From Lates calcarifer (lineage: Eukaryota > Chordata > Actinopteri > Centropomidae), in assembly GCF_001640805.2 (NCBI RefSeq), contig NC_066838.1:15924763-15988762 (forward strand): a stretch of DNA of 64,000 bases, given 5' to 3'. Position 1 is the first letter of the stretch. Each line of letters begins with the position of its first letter. The notes under the pieces are model-generated. The model saw nothing but the letters and a program-made list of their open reading frames with translations, searched no databases and was not told the DNA's origin. Shown here in pieces: positions 36,560 to 49,145 of this stretch. The position numbers were made by a program, and so were the translations under genes.

Positions 36560-37209
36560 TCTCTATCACACACACATGGACACATGTGCACACACACACA
36601 CACAAAGACATCTGGACCAAACATCAAAGTGTTGCAGCTTTAAAGGATCATATTTGGCAACAGCAGCACAATCAACTATTGAACTTCCTGCAGATGCTTT
36701 TCCATATCCCCCTGTGAGATTTGCATAAATCTTGATATTTTGCATGTTCTGGTTTGTCACTGTCTTTTTCATTACATATAATCATGGTGTATTTCATAGA
36801 TTCTGATGTAGATGCAGATAGAGATCTCTTTACTGATATTTTGATGGAATAGTTTGACCATTTGAGAAATACTCTTATTCGCATTGTCACTGGAAGTTAG
36901 ATGAGAAAGTTGATACCGCTGTAAGTCAAGGCCCAGAGAGACATGCACATACAACTCTTAAGGCGAAAACTAAAAGCTTTAGGAATGGCAACATTTTATT
37001 TCAGCTTTCTAAATCTGATATCTTGCTGCTTTTCCCTTTAATAATTACAGTAATTTTGGACTATTGCTCGGACAAAACAAGCACTGTGACAGTTTCAGTT
37101 AGAGCTCAGCGTAATTCTGATGCAATATGCATCAGAATTACGGATTAATCAACAAATGCATAATGAAGAAAGAATCACTTTCATCACATTTCACAATCAT
37201 TTGCTGTCT

Positions 37210-37262
37210 TATGTACTAGTACTTTTACTCAAGTAAAACACCTAAGTAGTTCCACCACCACA
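37210..37262 (-). mobile_element. hAT-like short element, terminal fragment
   Basis: The plus strand reads gtacttttactcaagtaaaa, then cctaagtagttccaccacca. The reverse complement is the GGTGGTGGAACTA left terminus of the same family. Confidence 0.45.
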
Positions 37263-38287
37263 GTTGATTTGTACCAGGCTTGTTGTTCACAGATTTCACC
37301 TTTAGCTTCATAGTTAATGTGAGCGTGATATTGATATTCTCAACTACCCCAACAAAAGAGCTAATGAGTGTGTTTCCCAAAATATAAAACTATTCCTCTA
37401 AATGGTCAGCCTACAGATCTGCAACCTGAGCAGCCCTGCTGTGCCATATGCAGGTCATTTACTCTGCTGCTGGCACTGTGAGGTAGTGGTAACACAGAAA
37501 GCAGGTCTGACCTAGTATCTTCTGGGGCTGCTGTCTTATCACCAGCTAGCAGCTAGCCATGCAGGGTGCCGAGAGGCCTGAGAAGAGAGAGGAGAGAGAG
37601 GCACCAAAATTAAAAAACTGCATAGGCAGGTGGAGTCTTCATAACTACATAAAAAGGTGAGTTCAACATGGAAATAAAAAAAATAAAATAAAAAAAAAGA
37701 CAAGTGATTTGACACTTTTGAAATTGGGATTTATGTGGTTTATTATATTTCATCAACCTAATTATGCTAGTGTGCTAACATGGCATGAACCCCAAAAATG
37801 GGAGATGAGTGGACACGCCTTTACCACTTTATTCCTTTCTATGTTTTCAGTTTGTCTTTTTACAAATGCATCCCTACACACAGTTTTTCTTGTCTACAGA
37901 TCAAACACAGAAACTTAACTCAGCAGAATATATGCCTCTGTAAACAAGTAGTGTTAGTACTGTCTCCTACACACACAGTGTCCCATCAGGATCTTCTTTG
38001 TCCACACAGGAAGGGATGAGCTGTCAAATGGCCTCTCGCAAAAACAAGTTCCTTACACAGTCTGTTTCAAGCATTGACACACACAACAAGCTCGACCTCT
38101 GAGTCAACCTGTCCATTGCCACGCCTCGGTCTTTAACCGCAGACAAAATAGCAGTGTTTACAATGCAAGGGTTTGATTGGTTGGGAGTCCTCTATGTTTA
38201 TGCACATGCCTCAGTGAGCTGTGTCAGCCGGGGCAAGGACGGGCACGCTGCTAAACAAGAGCTACATGTCACATTCATGAACATGAA

Positions 38288-38340
38288 CACACGCAGAGAG
38301 AGAGAGCGAGAGAGAGAGAGAGAGAGAGGGACAGGGAGAG
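38288..38340. repeat. (GA)n-rich tract
   Basis: Repeats of gagaga with gcgaga and gggaca interruptions. Confidence 0.85.
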
Positions 38341-40924
38341 AGATGGCGACACTGCTGTGACCTTTCACCTATTTCTCCAACCAGCTTAGGAAACTGTGGG
38401 AAACCCTCAGTGAAAAATCTGACATGGATAAAGGAAAAGAGGAAAACAATGGGAAACCATAATCTCCTATCTTTCTGTATCCTTGAGCAGTGTGTATTTG
38501 TGAATGATGTAGTTGTGATCACATCCATTAAAGGATAACGTTGTGAATTGTATTTATTGTGCATGATAAGTTGCTGACATGGTAAAACGTGCAACAAGGA
38601 CATGACATAACAAGTTCTGCTCGGCCTGTTTGCGACTTCTTCTGATTAGTTTGGGAGCACAAACATTAACCCAAGCGCAGATGCACAAACTGTTCTTGCT
38701 AAATGTTTGTGTTCACCGTGTTACCGGGGGTTTGGATATCATCATCACTGTAGGGTCAATGTGTGTGTGTCTGCGTGAGTTGCCTAGCACCTGGTAACTG
38801 TATAGGCCGAAACCTTATCATCCTTCCTTTAGAGAGCTCATACTGTGCTGGATTCTGGCTATCGTCTCTCTCGCCGGTGTGGTAATAACATGACAAAGAC
38901 TAGTAGAAAAAAGTGGATTGAAAAGAAATCTGTGTGAGACATGGGCAGCTGGAGGCACGAACCTGTTAGGTCTCGTGGTTCATTTGTTTTCAAAACATCC
39001 AGTCGCACAGCCAGGCCTGATTATTCACATTCACATGTATTATAAGACTTAAGATGACATAAACTGAATGCCATGCATAGTCCAACAAAACATGTCATTT
39101 TCATAGTCAAAAGCTTAAGTATGCAGCACACCAAGAGTCTGTGTTAATCCCAGTTAGCTGTACTGAAGTAAAAGTTCCAGGTAGTGTAAAGTAGACTTTA
39201 CTTAATATAATATAACCACACTGTACCATAGGCTCTCTACTAACCATAAAACTACAGTTTCTTCTTGAGCTGTGGTTGACTAATATAGGAGGAGATATAT
39301 TAAGATCTCAAACCAGGCGTAACTAGCACCACACAGTAACTGATTAAAGCTCAATTGCAGGCATTTTTCTGATTAACAATATGGGTGATATCATCATGAA
39401 GGCTCCTACTGGCCTGAGTTTCAGTGGGCAGGGAGGAATCCTAACCCCCCACCTCCCCACCCCCGTACAGTACAGGATAATATGCACCGACTGTCTGGGT
39501 GACCCCTCCCAGTTTTGAGCTGGCTAGTGCAGATGAAAGATCTTGAAAACCTGATGTCCTGGCCAGATTTTGATGATAATTAAGTGATCAATCGTGTAGT
39601 GTGTTCCTGCTTTACTAGAAGAATTCACTGTTCCACAACAAGCCTTGTCAGGATGCAAGTGGACATAAACTTTTCTCATCTTTCAGTGTGTTTTTGATTG
39701 TCATTTCTTTTTCCTTGTATTCTGCCAAATCATGTTTAACGGGTATGTTTTGTTTGTTTCTTGCTTCCTCCATGGTATAAGTCTGTGGATTCTTGATCTA
39801 TCCTGTCACATCTGTTTTATTCTGTTTTTCAGTTTTAGACTGCTGCATTAAATGTGCATATGAAATAAATCATCAATTAAAATAAACACAAGCAAACTGT
39901 GAGTATAGGATATAACACTCTTGAGGTTTATGTGTAATATTCTATAGACTTAATACGGACACAACGCAAGATAATCTTTCACCTAAAAACACACCCACAG
40001 TTATCAGTTTTCACAATCTGCTATAATAAAAGAAGGTGGATATTCTTTAAGCTTTACAGACTGCAGTGTGTCAGAGTGACCACCAGGGTTTTTTCCACAG
40101 CTCATTGGTCACTCAAATGCTGCATTCAGAGAAAGCCAATGTGATTGGCTGGTATAAGTTGAATGGCACGTGGAGGTCCTCCCCATCAAGGCACAGTGAA
40201 AAGAGGGATGTTGAGGGGGAGGGGAATGAGGATCTATTTACAAATGAAATTTAAAGTAACATCACCAGCATCTGCAGACAAGGAAAGCTGTGAACTGGAA
40301 CTATTCAATAAATAGAATATTTAAGGGTTGGCATCAACATTTGTTTCAGTAAATAATTCATTTTATGACACTGACACACAGATGAGAATATGCAAAGAAG
40401 ATTAGCTTGTTTATTATGTTTTACAATATTCAGCACCTGATTAGAAATAAAAACTAACACAAATAAATAAATACAGATAAAATGAAAATTATGTAGTGTC
40501 ACACTTTAAAATAAGAATTCACATATACATATACAACACAGAGATAAATGTGCGCTGTCTGTGGTCCAAAGTCTGTTCAGTGACTGATATAACAGGTGAG
40601 TTGCAGACGTTTCAGCTTCTGCCTCTCTGTGTGTCTGAATTTATTTAATTAAGCACCAAGTTGACAATTTAATCACTCTGCTGTCAACAGATCTTCATCT
40701 TTCTGCTGTAGGAGGCCTGTATTTGGAGCTATGTAAGCACAGACCCGGGATCAGTTTACCATCCCCCCTGTCCTGACTTAGTGCAGCAGGGGATGGTGAA
40801 AGTAGAAGCTGATCACGGATCAGCCTTCGACCGAAGTCAACGTTTCCATCTGGGTTGCAGGTTGACAGCTCCTCTCGCCCTGCCCCCACCCTGTTACCTA
40901 GAGGCCCTGCTTGTGGCTGGTGTA

Positions 40925-41045
40925 AAATTCTGATTGGCCGGTTTGTTTGCTGTGGGCGGGGCGGAGAGGCGGGGCCGAGAGTATTGTGATCTCACAATCA
41001 GCTGTTTTGTACGTTCTACATTCTGATCCGAGGATCAGCTGGAGG
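40925..41045 (+). promoter_or_regulatory. Probable tp53inp2 promoter
   Basis: The block contains an inverted CCAAT box (attgg, 40931 region), overlapping GC boxes (gggcggggcgg and ggcggggcc, about 40955-40975) and no obvious TATA. It sits immediately before a noncoding exon that ends in a strong donor. This arrangement is typical of a housekeeping-type Sp1/NF-Y promoter. Confidence 0.5.
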
Positions 41046-41305
41046 CAGCAATAAACAGAAGCAGAATTTGCAGCGGAAAAAAATAAGAGGAAAGGAGGAA
41101 AAAAGCTGCAGATGTTATGATCTGAAAACATCCGTGTAAAATTTTTACACGAAGCCCTTCTTCTAAGAAGAAAGCCTTTTATTTTTGTATAATGGTGTTT
41201 TAACTACCTCACTTAAAGGCTATCTAAAGCTATGCTTTAAGAATTGTTGTCGTTTCTACTGTGTGTGAGATCTCGTTTACAACTTGAATAATATTGCAAA
41301 GGCAG
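41045..41305 (+). other. tp53inp2: tp53inp2 noncoding exon 1 (5' UTR)
   Basis: The exon end is inferred from GGCAG followed by GTAAGCC at 41306. The 5' end is approximate, placed after the GC boxes. The next acceptor that fits the 5' UTR is cctccag at 45519-45525. Confidence 0.4.
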
Positions 41306-41803
41306 GTAAGCCATTCTTTTTTTTTGTGCTTTAAATTTCATAACTGGTGTCTTTTGTGTCAAACTATGTGCTCATAGAGGTATCAAGCTACATGTCTCTG
41401 CCAGTGAAGCTGCTGCATTCCTCACAGGCTTATCCACAGAAAGTATCCATCAGATATATCAGCCATCACGAAATCATAGAACATGTATCATAACAGAATT
41501 ACGTCGCTTTGTCTGTCACTGACTCATTACATTACCTATCTTTAACTGTTGTGCGGTATAATTGGTAATGACCTATTATTAGGTCATGAATAGAGCTGAA
41601 AGCAGTATAGCTAGCGTCCCAAACCAAACGGTTTAATGAGGTGGATTCGACGTCCTATATTCTGAAAAATGACACCGGCCTGTATACGTGTTGGCTGTAT
41701 CCTACAGGACACCAGCAGCCGTTGTTTTGCAAATTGCACCAAATACTGATGTGGAGTCAAGTCGATGGCGGATGTTGATGTTTTTTTTCTGGGAGGCGGA
41801 CCT

Positions 41804-41804
<1 letters not shown>

Positions 41805-41847
<43 letters not shown>
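41805..41847. repeat. (AT)n microsatellite
   Basis: An uninterrupted TA/AT run of about 42 bases. Confidence 0.95.
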
Positions 41848-41850
<3 letters not shown>

Positions 41851-43177
41851 ACTTATGCTATCCAGAGAAAAAACACTTTGATTGCATTGTCGTGAGCCTA
41901 TCCAGTCGATGTCTTTCGTGCAGAGTCGCTGAGCCACAACTGTCATTGCTTTGACCCTTCAGCTGGAGAGAGCTTATACGGATAATTCATGTTTAACCTG
42001 GATACCATACACAGAAAGTCTTGTCTTCTCTCGGCTGTCGACAGTCTGCGGTCGAGGTCGATGTATTATTTTGCTACATAAATCCAGGACATCTTCGTGT
42101 ATTCGAGATGTAAACATTGTCGCTGTGAGCTGCATTTTTTTTTTCCTAATGTCAGTGGATTCAAGTCCAGACGATAACCGTCGACAGTAGCGACCGTACA
42201 TATATCGATTGATTTCGGCTCAGTGTTGCAAAATGCAGATCAGATAGAACAACCCGCGTAGGTTGCATATACACTGTCATAAGATCTTATATTTTCGCTA
42301 TGTTCGCTTCTCAGACTTTTTTTTTCCTCCGGTCGCCTAATAAGCTGGAGCCTCTCTGTCAGCGTCAGTGACGTAAAGATGACGCCACATGCGTCTTGTT
42401 TTTATTCCGCGAGTTCCCTCCCATCTCGCTCCACCACGCCCACTTTTTTTTAAAGGACCAATGTCAAAATAAAGATAAATCAATCAGTCAATATCCTTTC
42501 TATATAACAGGATGTGCATTTGTGCGTGTTTATAAGGTGGCTTTGTGGCACATGTGCAAATAAACATAAGACAGTATCTCTTTCAGAAACATGGGCTGGT
42601 GTAATCCTGTGCTCACTGATCAATGGAAAAACATGAGCCAGAGTTAGCCTGGAGGGCTAATTTAGACCTGTTGTGCCTTGCCAGATGTTAAATTGCATCC
42701 TAAGAATAGAATAAAATAGACATATAAAACAGCATGGCATCTAAATTTGATATTTCCAACATGATAAATATGCACAAGATAGTTCCATACTCACAAAAAG
42801 ATTAATGCGATACACATGAATAAGGACAAATGGGGAACAAAACAGAAAAGAGTTATTGAAACCGGGCCAAGACAGTCAGACTTAGATCAGCCAACACTGT
42901 CTTGAGTTTTCAACTGAATGCTCTGCATTTATCCCTCTGCTCTCCCCCACTGAATCCTTATTTCAAAGGACATTTATTAGAGTTTATGGGTGGTAGTTGT
43001 TATGTAATGCTTCTACACAACCTATGCCATATATTCAGGGACTTTCTCCTCCAGGATATAAGCCATATCAATGTGGCTGTTGTTTGTTCCCTGTTGGCAC
43101 TATCAGTGGCTATATTTACACTAGTCAGATAGCCCTGAGTTAGCTTGTACAGCCACTTAAGTGATTATATATATACA

Positions 43178-43235
43178 CAACACTCCTTTGATTATATGTA
43201 TATATATATATATATATATAATCAAAGGAGTGTTG
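43178..43235. repeat. Perfect 20-base inverted repeat around an AT core
   Basis: The left arm caacactcctttgattatat (43178-43197) is the exact reverse complement of the right arm (43216-43235). The 18-base core is almost pure alternating TA, so the stem can extend further. It could be a foldback MITE remnant or a cruciform-prone site. Confidence 0.9.
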
Positions 43236-43607
43236 CGTTTAGTCCATGTTTGAGTGTGATGTCTACTGCGCCTTATTCAAAGCAGCCCTCAGGCCTTTTC
43301 ACCAAAATTTTGTTTATCTAGATTTTTTGGTCATGGTCTCATGACTTAAGTTTCTATTAGTCTCGGGAATGCATTTAAAACAATCTCAGTGTTGAGGATG
43401 GACTGCAGTGCCTCAGTTCACAGTAACTTCTTGGATTTTCTCAGCAAATTCCCCCAAAATATAACAACCATTGGTCTTTTTATTTAATTGACCAGATAGC
43501 ATTTTTTAAAAAACATGACCTGAAAATGGAGTCAAAATGAACTCATATAACCCAGAGTATTACAAATACAGTTAAGAGCCTGCTATTTACCATAGTAGGA
43601 TAATGAT

Positions 43608-43632
43608 TTTTTTTTTTTTTTTTTTTTTTTTT
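43608..43632. repeat. Poly(T) run
   Basis: A run of about 25 T. No adjacent retroposed gene was recognised. Confidence 0.9.
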
Positions 43633-45781
43633 GGAAGAGGCTTCTCTCTTTTTGGCTTTTGCTCCATTTTATCCCCACCTTTCATAAACAACTGGTGAAC
43701 AGTTTCTCTTGTTTTCTCAAGCATACACCCATGAAAACAAACTCTTTGACAGTGACTTTATTCATTAAAATGACTATTATTCCTTCTGACACAAGAAGTC
43801 TCAGAGGAATGGTTGCAATTAGGATGTCTTTTCCATGATGAGTCTCCTAATATGGACAGAAAGTGTCAGCTTCCCAACAAGCATCCATGCATATCTCCTT
43901 CCATGTTTAAAAATCTGTCACAGATGCACTTTGTTTCACCTTTTAATCTGTGCCCCTTCAGTTTAACTAACCTCTGTCAATTCATAAATATTCATTTAAA
44001 TGAAGCTAATCTGATTTAAAATTCAAGCGATGTCTTTAAGTGTGTCAACAGGTATTGGCAGAGGTTTCACACTCTGATCTGTTCAGTCATTCCCTCCTCT
44101 GCACTCAGTTTAAATAAACACAACTCAGCCTTTGAACATGTATTGTCAAACATCTGTTCAACATTACATCATCATATTCACATTTAGGTCAGGCACTTGT
44201 CCTTTGCCTCTGCACCTTCTGTCCCCATGTTTCTGTCTTTCTTTGCATTTTAACACTGTGCACACTCACTTTGTTTGACTTTACAAGAGTATGGCCCTTT
44301 GTCTCACCTCCTTCCACCTCCTCCTCCTCTTCTTCTCCAGCCTGTCCATCTGTCCTGAGACTTGTGCTGATTGGTTATCTAAATTTCATGGGGGAAGGGA
44401 CTGCAGCCATTGTCCACCAGCTCCTTATTTGCTGATGAATTTCTTTCTACATTAAACACATTCTCATTGATGACCACATACTGTAGCTCAGTGGTCCTCT
44501 GCCAGTGTATTTCACACTTCAGGTTACATGCTGTCAGGTGCAAGTTTAAATGGAGATATAATTTCATATACATGCTCCATTATGGGTTGAAAAACTGTCT
44601 GACCTGTTGTGCATTACTCTTTCAGAGCCAAAATGTACAATCAAGCTTTTAAAGCCACTATAATGACTATTTTTATATCAACAATGGCTCAAATAACTAT
44701 GTGTATGTGAAACTGTTCACTCGTAGTGACAAACCCACTAATTAATAATGGAGCCAGACTCTGGAGTTTCCCTCAGTTCTTCCCCATTGTTGTGGTTTTG
44801 TGGTCCCCAACTTCAATGTGTAGGTTCAGTCTCACCGCTCTCATTATCATCCCAGATGCACCAGGAATCAGTTTCAGTTCAGTTCATTTACAGTGAGAAA
44901 GCTCAGACAAAACCATCTGTATACAGCAGACAGACAACATTAGCCACTAGCTGGCAAACCTATTGGAGAGTTTAGCTGCTTAAGAGCCAGATATTTTCCT
45001 CAGAAGCTAGTGGAGACCAAAACATCTGGTGGCCAGAAACATCACTTCAAATGAATGATCATGCTGTCTGCTGGATGTGTTAACTGGTGTGTTTGCATGT
45101 TCACCATATCAGTTTTATAAGGTGATAATATGTCAGTGTTTTTATAGCGTGTTGCACTATCCCCAAGTGGACAAAACACCAAGTCATCAGGTTTTAAGAA
45201 ATGCAGTTTTCACTTAAAAAATAACTAAACTTCTTCTGTTTTCAATGACACATTGTTAGTGTCAATCTGTCATATCAACATGCACCGAGGCTGGAGTGAG
45301 AAAAAAAAGTTTCAGCTTGTAATGTGTCTTGAAATAACCCTAAGGAAGCTCTTACCACACACATTGCACACTCACGCTGCTTATCTAATGTACTCTGACT
45401 AAGCACCAGGAAATTAACCCAATAAATGACTTGTCTTTTTTTAGATAGCTTTTTTTAAATGTGTTGACAGTGATGCACCTTATCTTCTTATTACCACTAA
45501 CCACCCTCTCTCTCTCTCCCTCCAGGCCTTTGCTCCAAACCAAGTGAAACCTTACATTTGCACTACAGAAGCCTGTCCACTCCTGTTTGTCAAAACTGAG
45601 ATCCAGCAAAGGGCTTCAAGTGAAAAAAAAGAGAGACTCAAAAGATTAGACGACAAATTGCATAAAACAGCAACAAGCGATACATAAACACAAATAAGAG
45701 ACTCAAAAAGGCAGCTACAGCTTTTTCTTTGTGGACAACAAACAGCACCCAAGTCATCGACCCTTGACAGTACAAGCAGTC

Positions 45782-47599
45782 ATGTTTCAGCGTCTGAGCA
45801 ACCTGTTGTTTGGCGAGGTAGAAGAGGTGGCAGCTGAGCTGAAGGGACCCAACCCGTGCGTGACGGAGGCTGACGAGGAGGGATGGATGCTCGTCAATCT
45901 GCCTGGTGAGTCCCAGGGTTGGATTGGAGGGGTTGGTGTGGCATTTTAAAGGCTACGCCAAACTGGGAAATAGTCAAATTATACTAAAAGATTTAGGCAG
46001 CTGAGAAATACGTTTGCTCTGTTTTGCATGTCTGTAATACTGACTAACATTTAAAGTGTAGAGGCAATGATGGGGTGGGGTGAAGAGTCAGTCAGGGCGT
46101 GGCGCAACCACAGTAGTGCTCACCCATATGGCTGCCATACCAAAGGTGTTGTCTGCCAGAGGACGGAAACACGTGATTCTCTGTGAACATACATCTCCTT
46201 CGTCTTTGTTTATGATCTCAATCATGACAAAGGCAATTACTGAGTATGAAAATTTGTTTTGCCTGTTCAGAAGCCAACCAAAACATCAAACGCAATATAA
46301 AAGTACCTCTCAGCAGAGTCGAACATTACGTCGCTGACATAAACACAGCCTTAGAGGGTCAACACAACTAATGATGTGACTCTTTTATGTCTTGTGTTTC
46401 CCTACCCCACCCCCCACCCCCCTTCTTCCCCTCCTCCAATTTTTTTAAACACCCTTACATTCTCCACACTGGTATGTGTGCGCGTGCGTATGTGATCCCT
46501 TTAAAATTGCCCCCCTTCAACCCGCATGGCTCTTTGAAAATCTACTACATTTGCATCATTTCTGCAACTCCCCCTGCCCCCTCCCACCTGAAACATCTGT
46601 CTTGACTGGCCGTCCCATCCCTGATCTCATCACTGCCATGCGCCCAGGAGAGTCTGACTGCATGATGCAGACAGAGGATGAGACGGGAGCCCTGCCAATT
46701 GCACAATCATTCCCAGACAGTAACCTATCACATCATCAAGACACACGTACGAGGACTGAGTGCCAGGCCCCCATTCCCCGCCCACCTCATAAACGCCGTA
46801 GGACGCATAAAGGTCAGGCACGAGGTGCGGTAGCATCATCAGACCCCCTGTCTTGCCCCAGCGCTAGCCCATCAGACCTGGGTGCCGCTACACCTGTCAC
46901 CCTTCCGAGGCGGGCCAGACTGTCCACGCCCTACTCCACCCCGTCAATGTCCCCTGGCTCTGGGAGTGAGTGTGGGGGCAGTGGGGGTAGCAGTAAGGCA
47001 GGCTCAGAAAGAGGCTGCATGGATGAGAGCTGGTTTGTCACCCCTCCCCCCTGTTTCACTGCAGAGGGAGCCACAGCAGAGGCCAGCCCGATGGAGGACC
47101 TGCTCATTGAGCATCCCAGCATGTCCGTGTACGTGTCCCCAAACAACCTGTCCATGGTCTCCAACAGCAACCTGTCTGTGGTGGGAGAGGAAAGCATCAT
47201 CAGCCTGGCAAGCAGCGTGAGGTGAGAAATAGCACTTTAAAAAAAAAAATGCTAGCTTCGTTTCACCTTCACCTCCTTTTTCAGCATCAGCATGAATGTC
47301 ACAACAATCACACCTCCTCTTGTCCTTGCAGCAGAGTGGCTGAACCCGCTGCTGTCCCCGCCGCCTGCAGCACTATGCCCACCAGGGTGACCCGCGGAGC
47401 AGCTGCCCAGGCCGGAGCTCTGGCGAAGGTCACCCAGGTGGCTAGGGTCCAGCGTAGCAAAGCCCGCATGGAGAGGCGCCATCTGGGCCGCAACCGCATC
47501 CAACGCCAAAACCGCACCAGGGAGCAGGTCCCCCGCCACGCGGCCCACGCCAGAAACACCTTCCTTCACCAGCCCAGCAAGCGTAACTTCTGCCACTAA
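45782..47599 (+). CDS. tp53inp2: Tumor protein p53-inducible nuclear protein 2 (TP53INP2/DOR)
   Basis: Shuttling nuclear protein that acts as a transcription cofactor and as an autophagy scaffold binding Atg8-family proteins. Three coding exons, 45782-45905, 46648-47221 and 47332-47599, join in frame to 321 aa (966 bases with stop). The ATG is the first in its exon, which starts at 45526 after cctccag. The N terminus MFQRLSNLLFGEVEE is the family signature. W35-M-L-V38 in DEEGWMLVNLPG is the LC3-interacting region, at the same position as Trp35 of the mammalian protein. The conserved centre reads MDESWFVTPPPCFTAEG and MEDLLIEHPSMSVYV. The basic C terminus contains RIQRQNRTREQVPRHA and ends FLHQPSKRNFCH. 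Mammalian TP53INP2 is about 220 aa; the extra length is mostly a Ser/Pro/Arg-rich insert between the LIR and the central motif. TP53INP1 is less likely, from the C terminus and from the ggt7/ncoa6 synteny. Confidence 0.93.
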
Positions 47600-49145
47600 A
47601 CTCCCGAGCAACCAGGGGGGCATCGTTTACTCTGAGGGCATTAGACACAAACCCGAAGACACATATGATTATATATTTTCACCCACAGAATATTTGCTTT
47701 CATTTCTGCACATTATATCACATTAACTCAGATACCAGTAGACCAGTAGCTCTTTTGTTTTGGTTTATACACAAAGTGGCTCCATCTGGTAGTTTTATGC
47801 CCCATTCTGCCGTTATAAACTAGCCCTCTGAGTAGATCTGTGTAGACCTTTATATACTTATTGTCCATTGCAGTATCCAAACAACTAAAAAAAAGTCTTC
47901 AAAAAATATTTACACAGGTTATACTTAGCAACAATAATGTCTGAAAAACAACAAAAAATTTTAGCTCTACTAATTTTTTCCTATCTTAGTAAAATATTCT
48001 CCTTTCTTCTGGTTTTCCTGAGGTCATGATTTTTCCCAAATCCCCAAATACTTAATGATTTGAAACTGAAATAACCAAGTGTACTTTACTCTTTAATGGA
48101 GGGACAGACTGTTCTGGTGGAACTGACACAAGACAGCGACAATTTAAGTCTTATCATCCTTTCAGCGGAAACAACTCATCATGTCTTCAACACTTTAAGT
48201 TAAAAGTGATTCTATCAAAATATGACTTTATTTTTATTAAGGGGGAAGGATATATACCGTGTGTGCTGAGAGTGAGAGGAAAATGACTACAAATTTGTTT
48301 CTCTCCACTTTGGTTTGCCGACATGCAAAGTAAAAGGCAAAGGTGGGGAAACGTGGGGCAACCCATTTCATCACAGGAAACAAGTGTTGTGAGATTCCTC
48401 TCTTCTCATTCTGTGAAGGTTGAGAGCAAGTAGAAGGTGGTGAGAGAATGAGCAAAACAGACTAAAGAGTAAAAGAAATGACACGATGAATTAGAAGTAG
48501 TATTAAAATGAACGTGGTTATAATGAAATGGGAAAGGAAAGTGTTATGTAACCCTCAGAGCAGCCTGGGAATTATTAAATTCAACAGGAAACTCTTATGA
48601 AGAGCATGTAGAAAATAGCTCTTTTTATGTTTCTTGATAATGAGTAATCCTTTTGTGCAAATAAAAGTAGGTGTAATGGGCAGTCATAAAATTATCATTG
48701 ACAAGGATTATGAATGCAATGACAGGATGTATGGCTTGCCTTTGGGTTACAGGGTATGGCAGGTTATTGTAAGTAAAGAGCGGTATTGAGGGTAACTCTT
48801 TATTTTGTTTTGTCACACTGTTTTCTGCTCATTTTATCTTGAAAATTATAATATTATTTTACAGTTTTTGGTTCCACGAAAGAAAGAAAAGAAAGTCTGT
48901 TCCTGTCAGACAAAGAGAAAGTACACATTTGGCTTTTAATGCCAACAAATTAAAAATCACTCCCCATATGGATCATACACAGCATGATGATCATTAAATG
49001 GGTGCTTTGTAAACTAAAGTAATGTGCCCAGCACACATCGGTCACATTCATCCACACAGTGTGCTGTGATCTTATGTTATCCATGTGAACACCAAAAAGA
49101 AAGTACGATCTATTTACACATCAATCTCTTTCGTTGAATAAAGTC
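47600..49145 (+). other. tp53inp2 3' UTR (inferred)
   Basis: AT-rich sequence after the stop, without coding potential. Candidate polyA signals are AATAAA at 48660-48665 and 49137-49142. The end is a guess. Confidence 0.4.
49137..49142 (+). promoter_or_regulatory. Candidate polyA signal of tp53inp2
   Basis: AATAAA in tcgttgaataaagtcactg, about 1.5 kb after the stop. An earlier AATAAA at 48660 is an alternative. Confidence 0.4.

Larger units (their letters stand above)
34964..40900. other. Gene-free region between the tRNA gene and tp53inp2
   Basis: It holds a perfect palindromic cAMP-response-type site (TGACGTCA, 35266-35273), two copies of the hAT-like element, a GA-rich tract at 38288-38340 and scattered AT-rich sequence. 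No coding exons were supported. It may contain distal control elements for tp53inp2. Confidence 0.5.
41306..45525 (+). other. tp53inp2 first intron (inferred), 4.2 kb
   Basis: It contains an (AT)n microsatellite, a CpG-containing segment with an ATF/CRE-type site TGACGTAA (42369-42376), a perfect 20-base inverted repeat (43178-43235) and a T run. No coding exon was recognised within it. Confidence 0.4.

Noticed and set aside
41611..41954. Frames on both strands with alternating Ile-Tyr
   Set aside because: They are a translation of the (AT)n microsatellite; there is no splice or family support.
46476..46647. Upstream extension of the open frame of tp53inp2 exon 46648-47221
   Set aside because: It is intron sequence. 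The splice acceptor cgcccag at 46641-46647 gives the exact phase needed by the donor at 45906, and the upstream residues have no family similarity.
46931..47623. Minus-strand open frames opposite tp53inp2 coding exons
   Set aside because: They are shadows of GC-rich coding exons on the plus strand. There are no motifs, and two different antisense frames cover the same DNA.
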